A stretch of DNA of 64,000 nt from Azophilus sp026709365 (GCA_965200175.1 OZ241345.1:1984001-2048000), one strand, 5' to 3'. Positions 15,289 to 24,464 are shown, counted from the stretch's first letter. Numbers and translations: made by a program. The notes: generated by a model from the letters alone, not told the origin.

Positions 15289-16590
15289 TCAGCGGGACCG
15301 GTTGGGCCGGTTCGAGAGGGCCAGGTAAATCGCCTTGGCCATCTCCCGATAGCCTGCCGCGTTGGGATGCAGGCCGTCGGCGGTCAGAACATGGCGCATG
15401 CGCGCAGCGTCGTCCGGATCCCGCAGGACGGCATCGATGTCCACCACGATGTCATAGGCGCGGCTGCTGCGCATCCATGCGTTCAAACCCTGGCGAGCCT
15501 CTTCAACCGCGCCCATCCCGTAACCGGGCAAGATCGAGCCGCCGGCCGGCGGCAGGGTCAAGCCGATGGTGGTCAACCCGGCAACTCCGGCACGAGCCGC
15601 AATCTGCTGATGGGCGGCGATCAACTGCGCCGCCGAGGCGCCCGCCGGGGCGCCGAGCAGCACCGGCAGCCCGATGTCATTGATGCCGCCGAGCGCTATC
15701 ACATGGGTGACGCCCGTTTGCGTGAGCACATCCCGATTCAGCCGTGCTTGGGCGCTCTCGCCCAGGAAGTCGCTGCCAACCTGATTGCCGGAGATGCCGA
15801 GGTTCACGACGGTGGCGTACCTGTAGCCGTTGGGATGCAAGTCGTTGGCTCGAAGAATGTACTCGGCAAGATAGTCGGTGAAGCGGGCGTTCTGGTCCAC
15901 TGGCTCCGGCTGCGTCTGGTCGCCGTCGGTGATGGAGTCGCCCAGCGCCGCGATCACCGCCACGGGACGATCCCGGCCGACGTCAACGGCCGACAGATAG
16001 AACCATGACGGCACCGTGGTCGGCGCGTCCAGGTCCGCCGCCGCGGTCTGGTTGCCGTCCGCCAAGTAGTTGGTCTGCAACGCCCGGACGTGATAGCTCA
16101 CGGGCGAATCGGACATGGAGATGTCATCGGGCACATGCAGGCTGACCACCAAGTCCGACAGGTGCGGCGCAAAGAGGTCAACCGGATCGCTGACCACGCG
16201 AGCGCCCGGCGGGATGGCCACTGAGGCTTGGCCACCGAAGGTCAGCGGCCGGTCGGTGCCGGGACGGACCGCCGAACCGGCGTCTCGCCGAGCGAGGCGC
16301 GCCTCCCCCACGTTCAGGGGCGCGGTGCCGAATTCATTGGTCAACCACACCCGGAATCGCGAGCCGCCCATGCTGATGCGAACGACTTGGCGGATGGTGG
16401 TGTCGTTGATGGTCGGCAAGGGCGCATCGAACGGCGTGATGGTCTTGGAAGCCGTTGCCCAAGTCGCCGCCCAGTGCCGGGCATCGGCTGCCGCAGCGCC
16501 CGCAAAGGGAATCGCCAGCAGCGCCACGCCCGCCAGGAATCCGCCCAGCCAACCCGGCAGGCGCACGGCGCCAGTCTCATTGTCAGTCAT
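15289..16590 (-). CDS. Secreted SGNH/GDSL-family hydrolase
   Basis: A 433-residue esterase-type protein. A hydrophobic segment at residues about 14-34 (WLGGFLAGVALLAIPFAG) looks like a signal peptide with a long n-region, so export is likely. SGNH blocks: AALGDSITDGDQ (Ser nucleophile), NLGISGNQV (Gly), ALGGINDIG (Asn) and TADGLHPNAAGY (Asp/His). The N-terminal half (WAATWATAS through NEFGTAPL) matches the carbohydrate-esterase-like N-domain of this subfamily. Substrate may be an acetylated glycan or lipid. The stop lies one base before the acyl-CoA dehydrogenase ATG. Confidence 0.88.
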   Translation of the reverse strand: MTDNETGAVRLPGWLGGFLAGVALLAIPFAGAAAADARHWAATWATASKTITPFDAPLPTINDTTIRQVVRISMGGSRFRVWLTNEFGTAPLNVGEARLARRDAGSAVRPGTDRPLTFGGQASVAIPPGARVVSDPVDLFAPHLSDLVVSLHVPDDISMSDSPVSYHVRALQTNYLADGNQTAAADLDAPTTVPSWFYLSAVDVGRDRPVAVIAALGDSITDGDQTQPEPVDQNARFTDYLAEYILRANDLHPNGYRYATVVNLGISGNQVGSDFLGESAQARLNRDVLTQTGVTHVIALGGINDIGLPVLLGAPAGASAAQLIAAHQQIAARAGVAGLTTIGLTLPPAGGSILPGYGMGAVEEARQGLNAWMRSSRAYDIVVDIDAVLRDPDDAARMRHVLTADGLHPNAAGYREMAKAIYLALSNRPNRSR

Positions 16591-16799
16591 CGATCATTCC
16601 TCCCTTCGGTTACCCCACTCGAATGAGCGAACCAGTGATCATAGGGAGGCGTTGAAGGGCTTACAATACTTGACAGAGTCTGGTGGACAGCAGCTACGAC
16701 AGCGCAACGGTCTCCCCTGCCCGCCCTCGGCACTCACTTGGACGGCAAGTCAGTGGAGAGCGGATTGGACATCAATTGCTTTTGCGTGAGGAAGCCACA

Positions 16800-17201
16800 A
16801 TGATGAATAAAGCGAGGACCTTGGTCATTTTCTTGAGCGCGTCGGCACTGCTCCCATTATCCCAATCGAACGCCGTGGCGGAGGAGGATACGGACTCCAA
16901 CGCCGGGTTCCTCCAGCTTCTTGGCCGTTTGGTGCAACAGGAATGCGAGGAGGCTTGGAGCGGCAGCATGGCGGACAGATACTACTGCAAAGCGATTGAA
17001 GGCCCCGAAGCCATTGGCTACGAGAACGGCGTGATCTGCAAAGTAAACATGAGCTGCGAAGCCATTTGCCGCAGTCATGAGGAATATTGTTCCTACAGCG
17101 TCCACCGGTGGAACCAGGATTGGCAGGGCAGCGCCAACGACATGAGAAAGCTTAACGCATGCAAGCGCTTCGGACGCTGGCGCGTTTACACGGACTGCTA
17201 A
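16800..17201 (+). CDS. Small secreted Cys-rich protein, unknown function
   Basis: A 133-residue protein with a signal peptide (MMNKARTLVIFLSASALLPL, cleavage likely after AVA) and a mature part of about 105 residues holding eight cysteines, enough for four disulfides: QEC, YYC, VIC, MSC, AIC, EYC, NAC and the terminal TDC. I do not recognise the family. Start chosen at the ATG 16800 because GTGAGGAAG precedes it and the signal peptide follows directly; an upstream frame to 16683 is probably untranslated. It is monocistronic, between a divergent hydrolase and a convergent alpha/beta hydrolase. Confidence 0.65.
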   Translation: MMNKARTLVIFLSASALLPLSQSNAVAEEDTDSNAGFLQLLGRLVQQECEEAWSGSMADRYYCKAIEGPEAIGYENGVICKVNMSCEAICRSHEEYCSYSVHRWNQDWQGSANDMRKLNACKRFGRWRVYTDC

Positions 17202-17296
17202 GCCGTGCTCGTCAGTCCTCCCATCCAATTGATGGAGCGCTAGCCCGGCACCGGCTCCCGCTTAGGCGGTTTAGGTGGCCCAAGGTTCGTTGGCGT

Positions 17297-17321
17297 CTCC
17301 CTGGCGCGAAACTCCGCGCCT
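17297..17321 (-). repeat. Family C repeat fragment
   Basis: CTCCCTGGCGCGAAACTCCGCGC keeps half of hairpin 1 of Family C in reverse orientation. The rest of 17202-17373 shows no gene; it separates the convergent Cys-rich and hydrolase genes. Confidence 0.45.
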
Positions 17322-17373
17322 GTTGATTGGATTGGATTTCGACATCCGGCGGCCTTTGGCTGGCCGACGGCAA

Positions 17374-18153
17374 TCAGAACCGATGCACGAAGCCCTCGAT
17401 CGCTCGCCAAAGTTGCGGCGTCTCTAAAGGGATGTTGTGGGGGCCGTCGAACGTCACGATCTGCGATTCGGCCTTGAGTTCGTCAATGAAGGCCTTGGAT
17501 TCGTGGGTCGGCACAACCGAATCGGCCGTCGCGTGGAGCGCCAGGATGCGCGCCGGAAGCGCGTCGATGGCTAAGGTCGCGTCGATGTTGTGGCGCAGCA
17601 GCCAGCCAATGGGCGCGAACGGGAAGCGGCTCTTGGCGATGCGCTCAATGCTGCGGTAGGGGCTGAGCAGGATGAGGCCGTCCACGTCCTCGGCCCCGGC
17701 GGCCAGGGCTGCAATGCCGCTGCCCAGGCTGCGCCCGAAAACGACCACTGGCCGGTCAGTGCCGAAGCGATGCCGGAGGCTGCTCACCACCGCGGCGGCA
17801 TCTTCGATCAGATGCGCGGCCGACGGGCTGCCGCCGCTCTCGCCAAAACCCCGGTAGTTCATCAGCACCGTGACGGCATCGAGCCGGGCAAACACATCCA
17901 CCAACCCGGACACTTCCTCCGCGTTGCCGCCAAAGTAGCACAGCACCGGCCCTTCGGAGCGGCCGTTGACCACCCACCCGCGCAAAGTCACATCGCCGCG
18001 CTGCAGCGATGCGCGCTCGACATGCGCCCCGCTCGGCTGGCTCGCCAGCGGCTGCGGAAAGAAGATCATCCTCTCCTGCAGCAGGTAGAGCAGCAGGCAA
18101 ACGCCAACGTAGGCCACCAGCGCGACCGCCGCCAACCGGAGCCAAGTTTCCAC
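17374..18153 (-). CDS. Membrane-anchored alpha/beta hydrolase (BEM46/ABHD13-like)
   Basis: A 259-residue protein with an N-terminal transmembrane helix (LAAVALVAYVGVCLLLYLL) followed by the family marker ERMIFFPQP. The hydrolase core has YFGGNAEEV, NYRGFGESGG, the nucleophile elbow VFGRSLGSG (Ser), a late Asp in LHATADSVV and the catalytic His in FDGPHNIPL. Such proteins are often called peptidases of unknown substrate; lipid esterase activity is equally possible. It precedes an SDR gene 56 bp away but transcription runs away from it (SDR is upstream on the minus strand), so the two could be co-transcribed. Confidence 0.85.
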   Translation of the reverse strand: METWLRLAAVALVAYVGVCLLLYLLQERMIFFPQPLASQPSGAHVERASLQRGDVTLRGWVVNGRSEGPVLCYFGGNAEEVSGLVDVFARLDAVTVLMNYRGFGESGGSPSAAHLIEDAAAVVSSLRHRFGTDRPVVVFGRSLGSGIAALAAGAEDVDGLILLSPYRSIERIAKSRFPFAPIGWLLRHNIDATLAIDALPARILALHATADSVVPTHESKAFIDELKAESQIVTFDGPHNIPLETPQLWRAIEGFVHRF

Positions 18154-18209
18154 CGGACTTTGCGGCGCGGCGATTCAGAACGCTGGATTGGGCGCCTTGT
18201 CGATGCGCC

Positions 18210-18890
18210 CTACCAAGGGTGGATGTCGCCGTTCCACTTGTAGAACTTGCCGGAATCCGCCTTGGTCATGCCCGAAATCAGGGCGCGGATGCCGGAGGCG
18301 CTTTCCTGGGCGGAAATCTCCGCGTTGGGGCCGCCCATGTCGGTGCGCACCCAGCCCGGATGCACCAGGGCCACGGCAATCGGCTCCTCCTTCCAGTCGA
18401 GGGCCAGGATCTGCGCCACTTTGGAAAGCGCCGCCTTGGTGGAGGAGTAGATCAGCATGCCGCCGAAGGGCCAAGTGGAAGCCGCCAGCTGGCTGGTGAC
18501 GTTCATCAGCTTGCCATCGCCCGAGGCGGCCAGGTTGGCCTTGAAGGCGCGGGCAACGAGCAGCGGGCCGATGGTGTTGACGTCCAGCGTGCGGTGCCAT
18601 TCGTCCAAATCCACGTCATCAATGCCCTGCTTGGTGCCGCCGACGGCACCCGCGTTGTTGATGACCACGTCAAGCGCCTGGTCGCCGACTTGCGCAGCCG
18701 CTGCGGCGATGGAATCCGGGCTGCCGGTGTCCATCTGCAGGACGCGCAAGTTGCCGTCCAAGCCGTCGAGGCCTGGCGCCGACGCAGGGTCGCGCACGCA
18801 GGCGATGACCTCCGCTGCTTCCGCCAAGTACTGCTTGACGAGTTCCGAACCAATGCCCCGGCTGGCGCCGGTGACCAAAACTGTTGCCAT
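18210..18890 (-). CDS. SDR family oxidoreductase
   Basis: A 226-residue short SDR of the sniffer/CsgA-like type. Motifs: VLVTGASRGIGSEL, CVRDPAS after strand two (Arg may favour NADPH), INNAGAVGG, TSQLAAS, YSSTKAAL (YxxxK) and HPGWVRTDMGGPNA, a hallmark of this subgroup. The ATG at 18888-18890 (MATVLVTG) is preferred; the frame stays open to 18986. Likely a carbonyl reductase of unknown substrate. Confidence 0.87.
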   Translation of the reverse strand: MATVLVTGASRGIGSELVKQYLAEAAEVIACVRDPASAPGLDGLDGNLRVLQMDTGSPDSIAAAAAQVGDQALDVVINNAGAVGGTKQGIDDVDLDEWHRTLDVNTIGPLLVARAFKANLAASGDGKLMNVTSQLAASTWPFGGMLIYSSTKAALSKVAQILALDWKEEPIAVALVHPGWVRTDMGGPNAEISAQESASGIRALISGMTKADSGKFYKWNGDIHPW

Positions 18891-19053
18891 GGTGGTGTCT
18901 CCTGTACCGTCCGATCGACTTTCCGATCGCGGGAGCGGGTTGCCCAAGGGATCAGCCCGTGCGCCCGGCGACCGGCCCGCCTTCAACCGAGGCGTCGCCT
19001 CGTCGGACCAATGATGTTAACTTTATCCTGTCCCCATCCTAACCGGAAAAGCC

Positions 19054-19590
19054 ATGAAGATGCTCACCACCTACCCGCTGTTCCAACAGGCCTACTTGGT
19101 CAATGATCTCGAACAGGCCTGCCGCAACTGGTCAAAGCTGTTCGGCGCCGGCCCCTTCGTGCTGGTGCCCCACCACGTCACCGACCGCTTCACCTACCGA
19201 GGCACCGACCAGGAGGCCGATGTGTCCTACGCCTTCGGCTACTTGGGCGACATGATGATCCAGTTCATCCAGCAGCACGATGAAACGCCCTCGATCTACC
19301 GCGACATGTACGCTTCCGGCGAGGAGGGCTTCCACCACATCGGCGTTTTGGTCAACGACTTCGAAGCCGAGGTGAAGCGCCTCAACGACATGGGCTTCGA
19401 GACCGCCTGCAACCTCTGGGCCGACAACGTGGGCGCCGCCTACCTGGACACCCGCAGCGCCAACGGCTGCTTCACCGAAATCCACGGCGACCCGCCGCAC
19501 ATCCTAGCCACTTTCGCGGGTTGGAAGCGGGCCCACGAGCTGTTCCGACCGGGCGACAGCCCGATCATGCCGCGACCGGAGACCGGGTAG
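19054..19590 (+). CDS. VOC (glyoxalase/dioxygenase fold) family protein
   Basis: A 178-residue protein with one full VOC domain: FQQAYLVNDLEQACRNW at the start, metal-site candidates in FHHIGVLVNDFEAEV (His) and FTEIHGD (Glu). The family includes metalloenzymes such as glyoxalase I, epimerases and ring-cleaving dioxygenases. No substrate can be named. The gene is isolated, with repeats downstream and a divergent SDR upstream. Confidence 0.85.
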   Translation: MKMLTTYPLFQQAYLVNDLEQACRNWSKLFGAGPFVLVPHHVTDRFTYRGTDQEADVSYAFGYLGDMMIQFIQQHDETPSIYRDMYASGEEGFHHIGVLVNDFEAEVKRLNDMGFETACNLWADNVGAAYLDTRSANGCFTEIHGDPPHILATFAGWKRAHELFRPGDSPIMPRPETG

Positions 19591-19592
19591 AA

Positions 19593-19690
19593 GCGCGCCC
19601 GCGAAGCGGGCGCGGATGGAGTTTCGCTGGCGCGAAACTCCGCGCACTCGTCGCGTGAGTCAGGTTCCGGGATGTTTCTGAGCCCGCACA
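19593..19690 (-). repeat. Family C two-hairpin repeat, reverse orientation
   Basis: Read on the minus strand the order is left arm (GTGCGGGCTCAGAAACATCC), hairpin 1 GGAGTTTCGCGCCAGCGAAACTCC-like, then hairpin 2 GCGCCCGC-ttc-GCGGGCGC. It immediately follows the VOC gene stop and could serve as its terminator. Confidence 0.8.
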
Positions 19691-19703
19691 GAAGCATCTT
19701 CGC

Positions 19704-19820
19704 GGGTCGGCAGCGGCTCAGTTTGACTTTGGCTGGGCTTGAGCGGGCGGCGCTCTGAATCGAAACACCCGCTTCAAGCGAGACCCCCGGAGCGAGGGCG
19801 TCCCGCCCTCGGACGGCGCG
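19704..19820 (-). repeat. Family A repeat, partial copy in reverse orientation
   Basis: Begins GGCAGCGGCTCAGTTTGAC, the same terminal repeat as the element at 1608-1804, then GGCTGGGCTTGAGCGG and the inner GAGCGAGGGCGTCCCGCCCTC. The opposite terminal repeat is not found, so this copy is truncated or rearranged. Together with the Family C copy it fills the 325-bp gap 19591-19915, where no gene is seen. Confidence 0.65.
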
Positions 19821-19915
19821 AAGCGATGCCCGCGGTGGAAGCGGCGTTCCGTGCGCCCAATCCACCGCTGCCCGCGCCCGCATCATCAATGCCCTTTCAG
19901 ACTGAGTGGGTCAAG

Positions 19916-22114
19916 TCAACTGCCGATTCTTCCGCCGTCGTCCTTGGTGATCATCACCGTGGCGGAGCGGGGGCGGGCCAGATCGCCGCCGGGGCCGTAT
20001 CCCATGTTGCCCGGCCAATGGCTGGTGTAGCGCTCGGGCCGCTGGGCGCCATGCGTCGGCGTGCCGAAGCCGGGGTGCTGCACGTTGACGAACAGGGCGC
20101 GGCCGTCCGGGGTCTCCGCAAAGCCCGTGAGTTCCTGATCGACGGGGCCGACCATGAAGCGCTTCAGTTGCGTCGCTTGCGGCTGAGCGCCGATGCGCGT
20201 CACCACCGTCGTCCCGCCGTGGTCGAGTTCCAGGAACCCGCCGTCTCCCAGCTCGCCCGGCGCGGCAGCGAGCATCATCGCGTTCGACCGATCGGTCATC
20301 GCATTGTCGTCGGTCAGGATCCAGCAGAGCGCTGTGCCCGGCCCGAAGCGGATGCCGTCGGGGCTGGAGAAGTCCTGATCCGCAGTCAGGCCGGACAGAT
20401 TGATCAGGCTGGCGTCCGCATCGGACTGCGCGCCGAACAGGTAGATGTCCCAGCGAAAGCGCGTCGAACCTGGGTGGTCCTCCGCCAAGCGCACGATGTG
20501 CCCGTTGACGTTGCCGCTTTGCGGCGCTGAATCCTGGCGGCGGTCCTCATAGGCGCGCGGGTTGGCGGCATCGACCCCGACCCCGCCATCCCCGGCGCGC
20601 AGCGCCCGGCTGCTGTTGTTGGTGAGCGTGATGTACACGTCGCCGTTGGCTGGGTTGACCGTGCTCCATTCCGGGCGGTCCATACGAGTGGCGCCAGCGC
20701 CGTCCGCCGCAATCCGAGCATGCAGCAGCACGTCGCCGGCGTCGGCGAACGGGTAGCGAGCGTAGCCGGCGACCGCCGGGTTGGCCCGATCCAGCAGCAG
20801 CCATTCACCGGTGCCGTCCTCGTGAAAGCGAGCCGCATACAACCGGCCGGCATCGAGGTACTTGGCCCCAACGGCCATGCGGTTCCCGGCGGCGGCATCC
20901 GCCGGATCCCACGGCGAGTCCGAAACGTATTTGTAGATGTACTCGCCGCGGGCATCATCACCCATGTAAACCGCCAGCGGCTCCCCGGCCCGCGGCCGGG
21001 AGAACGCCGCCGCCTCATGCGCGAAGCGACCCAACGCGGTGCGCTTCTGGATGACCGACGTGGGGTCGTACGGGTCGATCTCCGTCATGTACCCTTGGCC
21101 GTGGAGCTCGTGGCGGTAGTCGTCGCGACCATCGGCCGATGCGCCCGTGACGCTGGCGTTCCAGCGGCGGTATCGGTCCGAGCCATCTGGCACCGTGTTC
21201 CATTGGTAGGCCTGCGGCGCTCCGGGAGGCCGGGCATAGCGCGCCAGCGCGTAGTTTTCCGCCTTGGAGCGGCGCGCCGCATCCGCCGCGTCCCTGGCGA
21301 AGAAGGCCGTCCAGTTCTCCTCGCCGGTGAGCAGCGTGCCCCAAGGCGTCCTGCAGGTTCCGCAGTTGTTCACCGTCCCCCGGGTACGGGTGCCGGACGG
21401 TGAGTGGCGCGTTACGAGCTTAGCGTGGCCGCGCAGGGGCCCGGCAATCTCGATCTCGGTCAGGGTGGTGACACGACGGTTGAAGGGAGACTGCCTGAGG
21501 TAGCGAAAACGCCCCTTCGCATCCTTGGCGATCTCCACCACTGTCACGCCCATGGCCGCGGTTTCGATGTCCACCTCGGAAGCCGGACGCGGGGATGCGG
21601 AGGCACCAGCCGAATGCAGGAACAGCGGCGACACCCACTCATGGTTGATGGCCAGCAGCGCCCGGTCGGCGGCGCTGGAGTCCGGGCTGCCACTTTCGGA
21701 CAGGCCGAAGTACTCCAGGCCGTCGTGCCAATCGCCGCAGCGAAGGGCGTAATCCGGATTGTCGCCGTCGTCACGGTAGGCTGGGACGCCGTCAAACAGC
21801 GGATCGCCCACCGCAATCAGAACCCGCGCGGTGTAGCCCGGCGGCACGACCAGCGCATCGGCTATGGACTTGGGCACCGCCTCGAACCCCAGCGCCAAGC
21901 GGCCAGCGCGCCCGGGGCGCGGCGCATGCGCCCCGTCGCCGACGCAGGCGACCAGAGGCAGCGGCGCAAGGCCTGCCGCCGCCGCGCCCACCGAGGCTTT
22001 CAGGAACTGCCGGCGCCGCAGCCGGGCCCGCACCACGCTGCCTATGGTTGGGTTGCCGCTGTCGTTGGAATCCTCCGGTTGATGCACCTTCGCCAGCCTC
22101 CGTGCGTCCGCCAA
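19916..22114 (-). CDS. PhoX-family (DUF839) alkaline phosphatase, Tat-exported
   Basis: A 732-residue protein with a twin-arginine signal: RRRQFLKASVGAAAAGLAPL near residues 33-52, followed by ACVGDG, so it may be exported folded and possibly lipidated. The body matches PhoX-like proteins: INHEW, NNCGTCRTPWGTLLTGEEN (the Cys/Glu region of the metal centre), EIDPYDP, ALGRFAHEAA, YMGDDARGEYIYKYVS, and FSSPDGIRF with VNVQHPG at the end. PhoX enzymes use an iron-calcium cofactor and hydrolyse phosphoesters. No Pho box was found in the short gap upstream. The long N-terminal region before the Tat motif suggests the start could be slightly further in. Confidence 0.88.
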   Translation of the reverse strand: MADARRLAKVHQPEDSNDSGNPTIGSVVRARLRRRQFLKASVGAAAAGLAPLPLVACVGDGAHAPRPGRAGRLALGFEAVPKSIADALVVPPGYTARVLIAVGDPLFDGVPAYRDDGDNPDYALRCGDWHDGLEYFGLSESGSPDSSAADRALLAINHEWVSPLFLHSAGASASPRPASEVDIETAAMGVTVVEIAKDAKGRFRYLRQSPFNRRVTTLTEIEIAGPLRGHAKLVTRHSPSGTRTRGTVNNCGTCRTPWGTLLTGEENWTAFFARDAADAARRSKAENYALARYARPPGAPQAYQWNTVPDGSDRYRRWNASVTGASADGRDDYRHELHGQGYMTEIDPYDPTSVIQKRTALGRFAHEAAAFSRPRAGEPLAVYMGDDARGEYIYKYVSDSPWDPADAAAGNRMAVGAKYLDAGRLYAARFHEDGTGEWLLLDRANPAVAGYARYPFADAGDVLLHARIAADGAGATRMDRPEWSTVNPANGDVYITLTNNSSRALRAGDGGVGVDAANPRAYEDRRQDSAPQSGNVNGHIVRLAEDHPGSTRFRWDIYLFGAQSDADASLINLSGLTADQDFSSPDGIRFGPGTALCWILTDDNAMTDRSNAMMLAAAPGELGDGGFLELDHGGTTVVTRIGAQPQATQLKRFMVGPVDQELTGFAETPDGRALFVNVQHPGFGTPTHGAQRPERYTSHWPGNMGYGPGGDLARPRSATVMITKDDGGRIGS

Positions 22115-22152
22115 AAACCCGTCACGAACACCATAACCGGATGGCCGCGGAA

Positions 22153-24387
22153 TTAAAACGAAAGGCGCACGCCGCCCTCAATGGTGCGGCCCGGCTGCGG
22201 CACCAGTTCCTTGACGATCGAGGTGTGCTGCCGCTGCTCGTCGTCGGTGAGGTTGCGGCCCTGCAGGAAGACCGTGAACGAGGCGCCGCCCCAATCGCCC
22301 GCCCAGCCGAGGTAGGCGCGCAGGTCGTCATAGGCGTCCGTGGCCAGCTCGAAATCGGCCGTGTCGTTTTGCTTGAAGGCCCGTGCGTAGTCGATGCTGG
22401 CGTCAAAGCCTCCCCAACTGAGCTCCACGCCCAAGCCGACGCGCTCAGGCGGAATCCGGGGCAGGTTGTCATTGCCGGAGATGTCCAGATCCGCGGAGAC
22501 GGCGTCGTAGAAGGCGTTGAGGTTCAGCTGCCCGGCCTCCCAGGACGCGACCGTGGCGGTGCCTTCGAGATCGAATCCAACGAAGGTGGCGTCCGCTTGG
22601 CTGTACAGCAGGACGGCCAGCCCGTGCTCCTCCTCACCGGTGGCCTGCTGATAGATGAAATCGCTGAACTCAGTGAGGTAGAGGCATCCATGCAACGACC
22701 ACCAGTCGCCCTCGGCATCAAGAATTGCCGACAGATTGATGGCTTTCTCCTCGTCCAGGTTGGGGTCGCCGATCTCGAAGCTGCTCACGGCGGGGTGTGG
22801 GCCGTCGGAGTACAACTCCTCGCTGGCCGGGGCGCGCGTCGAATAGTCCGCAAGCAGCCGCGCCTGGAAAACGTCCCCCATCGGCACGATGGCGCCGAGC
22901 GATGCGCTCAGGCCATCGAAGCTGCCGCTGCCGCCGGCATTGGGAGAGCCTTCAGCCGGGGAGTGCGAGGGGCTTGCCCCTCGCTGGAGTTTGTGCTTCA
23001 CCCGGTCGTAGCGGGCACCCGCTTCCAACTGAAAGCCGGAAAAGGAACGCTCACCGACCCAGAAGATGCCGAACGATTGAGTATCCACCGGGGGGGTAAA
23101 AGCCTCCTCGCCAATTGCGGAGAACTCACGGTCGCCGTACTGCGCGCCAAAGGCGCCGCTCCAACCCGCCCAGTCCCGATGGGACAACTCCAGGCGCGCT
23201 TCCCAAGCCTCGTTGGTAAAGACGGTGCCATGTGTTGCGTCGCCCTCGGAATGCTCGTAGTCATTGATGCCGAGCCGCAGGTTGGCGCTGGTGAATCCCG
23301 GCAGGGGGTCGTTCAATGCGGCTTCCAAGTCGATGCGCGTTTGCTCCATTTCCAGCAGGGGCGGGGCTTCGTCGCCATGCTCATCGTGATGGTCGCCCTC
23401 CTCCCCGTGCTCGTCCTCGTCGTGATGCTCGTCCTCGTCGTGGTGTTCATCGTCGTCATGATGCTCGTCGTGGCCATGCTCGTCTTCGTGACCATGCGCG
23501 TGGCTGTGCCCCGGTATGCCGTACTCAGAGTCCAACTGGCTTACCGCCACCCCGAAAAAGCCGCGCTCGCCCACAAATGAGAAACCCACTGCGCCACCGT
23601 AGGACTCCAAACCGCTGCCGGGCACCGTTCCGTGGGCGCTCTCTTCCCCTTCATGCCCGTGGTCGTCGTGGTGCTCATCCTCATCATGGTGCTCGTCCTC
23701 GTCGTGGTGATCCTCATGGGCCTCCATGGCCATGAGGCGTGACGACTCCGCGTACCCCGGAATGTCGTAGTCGTCCCGCTCGCGGGCGAAACCGTCGAAA
23801 TGCCAAGCAAAGTTGCCAACGCCGCCATCCACTCGGAACGAGCCATTCCTGCCGTCGCCGTTGTCTCCCGCCATAGCGTGGAGCTTGCCCGTGACGCGAT
23901 CCGGCACCTGGTGCGGAATGCGTCCGGTGTGCGTGTCCACAACGCCGCCAATGGAGCCGGAACCATACAGCAAGGTCGCCGATCCCTTGAGTATCTCCAC
24001 CCGATCCGCGACCAGCGGATCCACCGTCACCGCATGGTCGCCGCTGGTGACGGAGACGTCGAGGGTGTCGATCCGATCCTCGAGCATGCGCACCCGCGGC
24101 CCGGCGAGGCCGTGAATGACGGGGCGGCCCACCGCAACCCCGAACGAACCATTGTGGACGCCGGCTTCGCCAGCGACCGCTTCACCGATGTTGTCAATCG
24201 CCTTGCGCCCGAGTTGCTCGCCAGTCAGCACGATGTGCGGCTGGACGATGCCTTCGGCGGAAAGCGGATGGCCAGTGACTACGACCTCCTCAATGCGAGG
24301 GTCCGCTTCCGCGGATTCCGAATCCTGCGCATGGGCCGACGCCACCAGCCAGAATGCCAGCGCCAACAGTATTTTCTTGGGTTGCAT
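22153..24387 (-). CDS. znuD: TonB-dependent receptor, ZnuD-like zinc receptor with His-rich loops
   Basis: A 744-residue outer-membrane receptor: signal peptide (MQPKKILLALAFWLVASAHA), plug domain with IEEVVVTGHPL and GPRVRMLEDRIDTLDVS, then a beta barrel ending VRLSF with the terminal Phe. Two extracellular-loop-like segments are extremely rich in His, Asp and Glu (23380-23520 and 23640-23740; motif DEHHDEDEHHD repeats), as expected for metal capture. A GTTATA-G-TATAAC palindrome 30 bp upstream is a likely Zur site, supporting zinc uptake. A Family B repeat (22945-22988) adds an in-frame loop peptide RGASPSHSPAEGS. It could alternatively take heme, which ZnuD also binds. The gene is divergent from an iron alcohol dehydrogenase. 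Confidence 0.87.
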   Translation of the reverse strand: MQPKKILLALAFWLVASAHAQDSESAEADPRIEEVVVTGHPLSAEGIVQPHIVLTGEQLGRKAIDNIGEAVAGEAGVHNGSFGVAVGRPVIHGLAGPRVRMLEDRIDTLDVSVTSGDHAVTVDPLVADRVEILKGSATLLYGSGSIGGVVDTHTGRIPHQVPDRVTGKLHAMAGDNGDGRNGSFRVDGGVGNFAWHFDGFARERDDYDIPGYAESSRLMAMEAHEDHHDEDEHHDEDEHHDDHGHEGEESAHGTVPGSGLESYGGAVGFSFVGERGFFGVAVSQLDSEYGIPGHSHAHGHEDEHGHDEHHDDDEHHDEDEHHDEDEHGEEGDHHDEHGDEAPPLLEMEQTRIDLEAALNDPLPGFTSANLRLGINDYEHSEGDATHGTVFTNEAWEARLELSHRDWAGWSGAFGAQYGDREFSAIGEEAFTPPVDTQSFGIFWVGERSFSGFQLEAGARYDRVKHKLQRGASPSHSPAEGSPNAGGSGSFDGLSASLGAIVPMGDVFQARLLADYSTRAPASEELYSDGPHPAVSSFEIGDPNLDEEKAINLSAILDAEGDWWSLHGCLYLTEFSDFIYQQATGEEEHGLAVLLYSQADATFVGFDLEGTATVASWEAGQLNLNAFYDAVSADLDISGNDNLPRIPPERVGLGVELSWGGFDASIDYARAFKQNDTADFELATDAYDDLRAYLGWAGDWGGASFTVFLQGRNLTDDEQRQHTSIVKELVPQPGRTIEGGVRLSF
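22945..22988 (+). repeat. Family B repeat unit inside the znuD-like gene
   Basis: GAGCCTTCAGCCGGGGAGTG followed by CGAGGGGCTTGCCCCTCGC, a single palindromic unit. The receptor gene reads the unit from the strand opposite to that used in the degenerate SDR and NUDIX genes, so a different peptide is encoded, yet the frame stays open. It lies between two predicted barrel strands (after RYDRVKHKLQ, before GSFDGLSASLG), a loop position. Confidence 0.85.
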
Positions 24388-24410
24388 GAACTACTCCCGA
24401 TGACAAGACA

Positions 24411-24430
24411 CGTTATGTTATAGTATAACG
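24411..24430. promoter_or_regulatory. Zur-like operator between znuD and the iron alcohol dehydrogenase
   Basis: CGTTATGTTATAGTATAACG contains the perfect palindrome GTTATA-G-TATAAC (24417-24429). This matches the core of proteobacterial Zur boxes (TGTTATAnTATAAC type). It lies 30 bp before the receptor start and 36 bp before the dehydrogenase start, so one site could control both divergent genes. Confidence 0.75.
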
Positions 24431-24464
24431 CTTTCCGATCCAATCCAGCATTGAGGTTCAGCCC

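Noticed and set aside
22048..23580. Long plus-strand frame of about 510 codons opposite the znuD-like gene
   Set aside because: It is the antisense of the receptor gene; its hydrophobic end (Val/Leu/Met repeats) is simply the reverse complement of His/Asp/Glu codons, and it has no family motifs.
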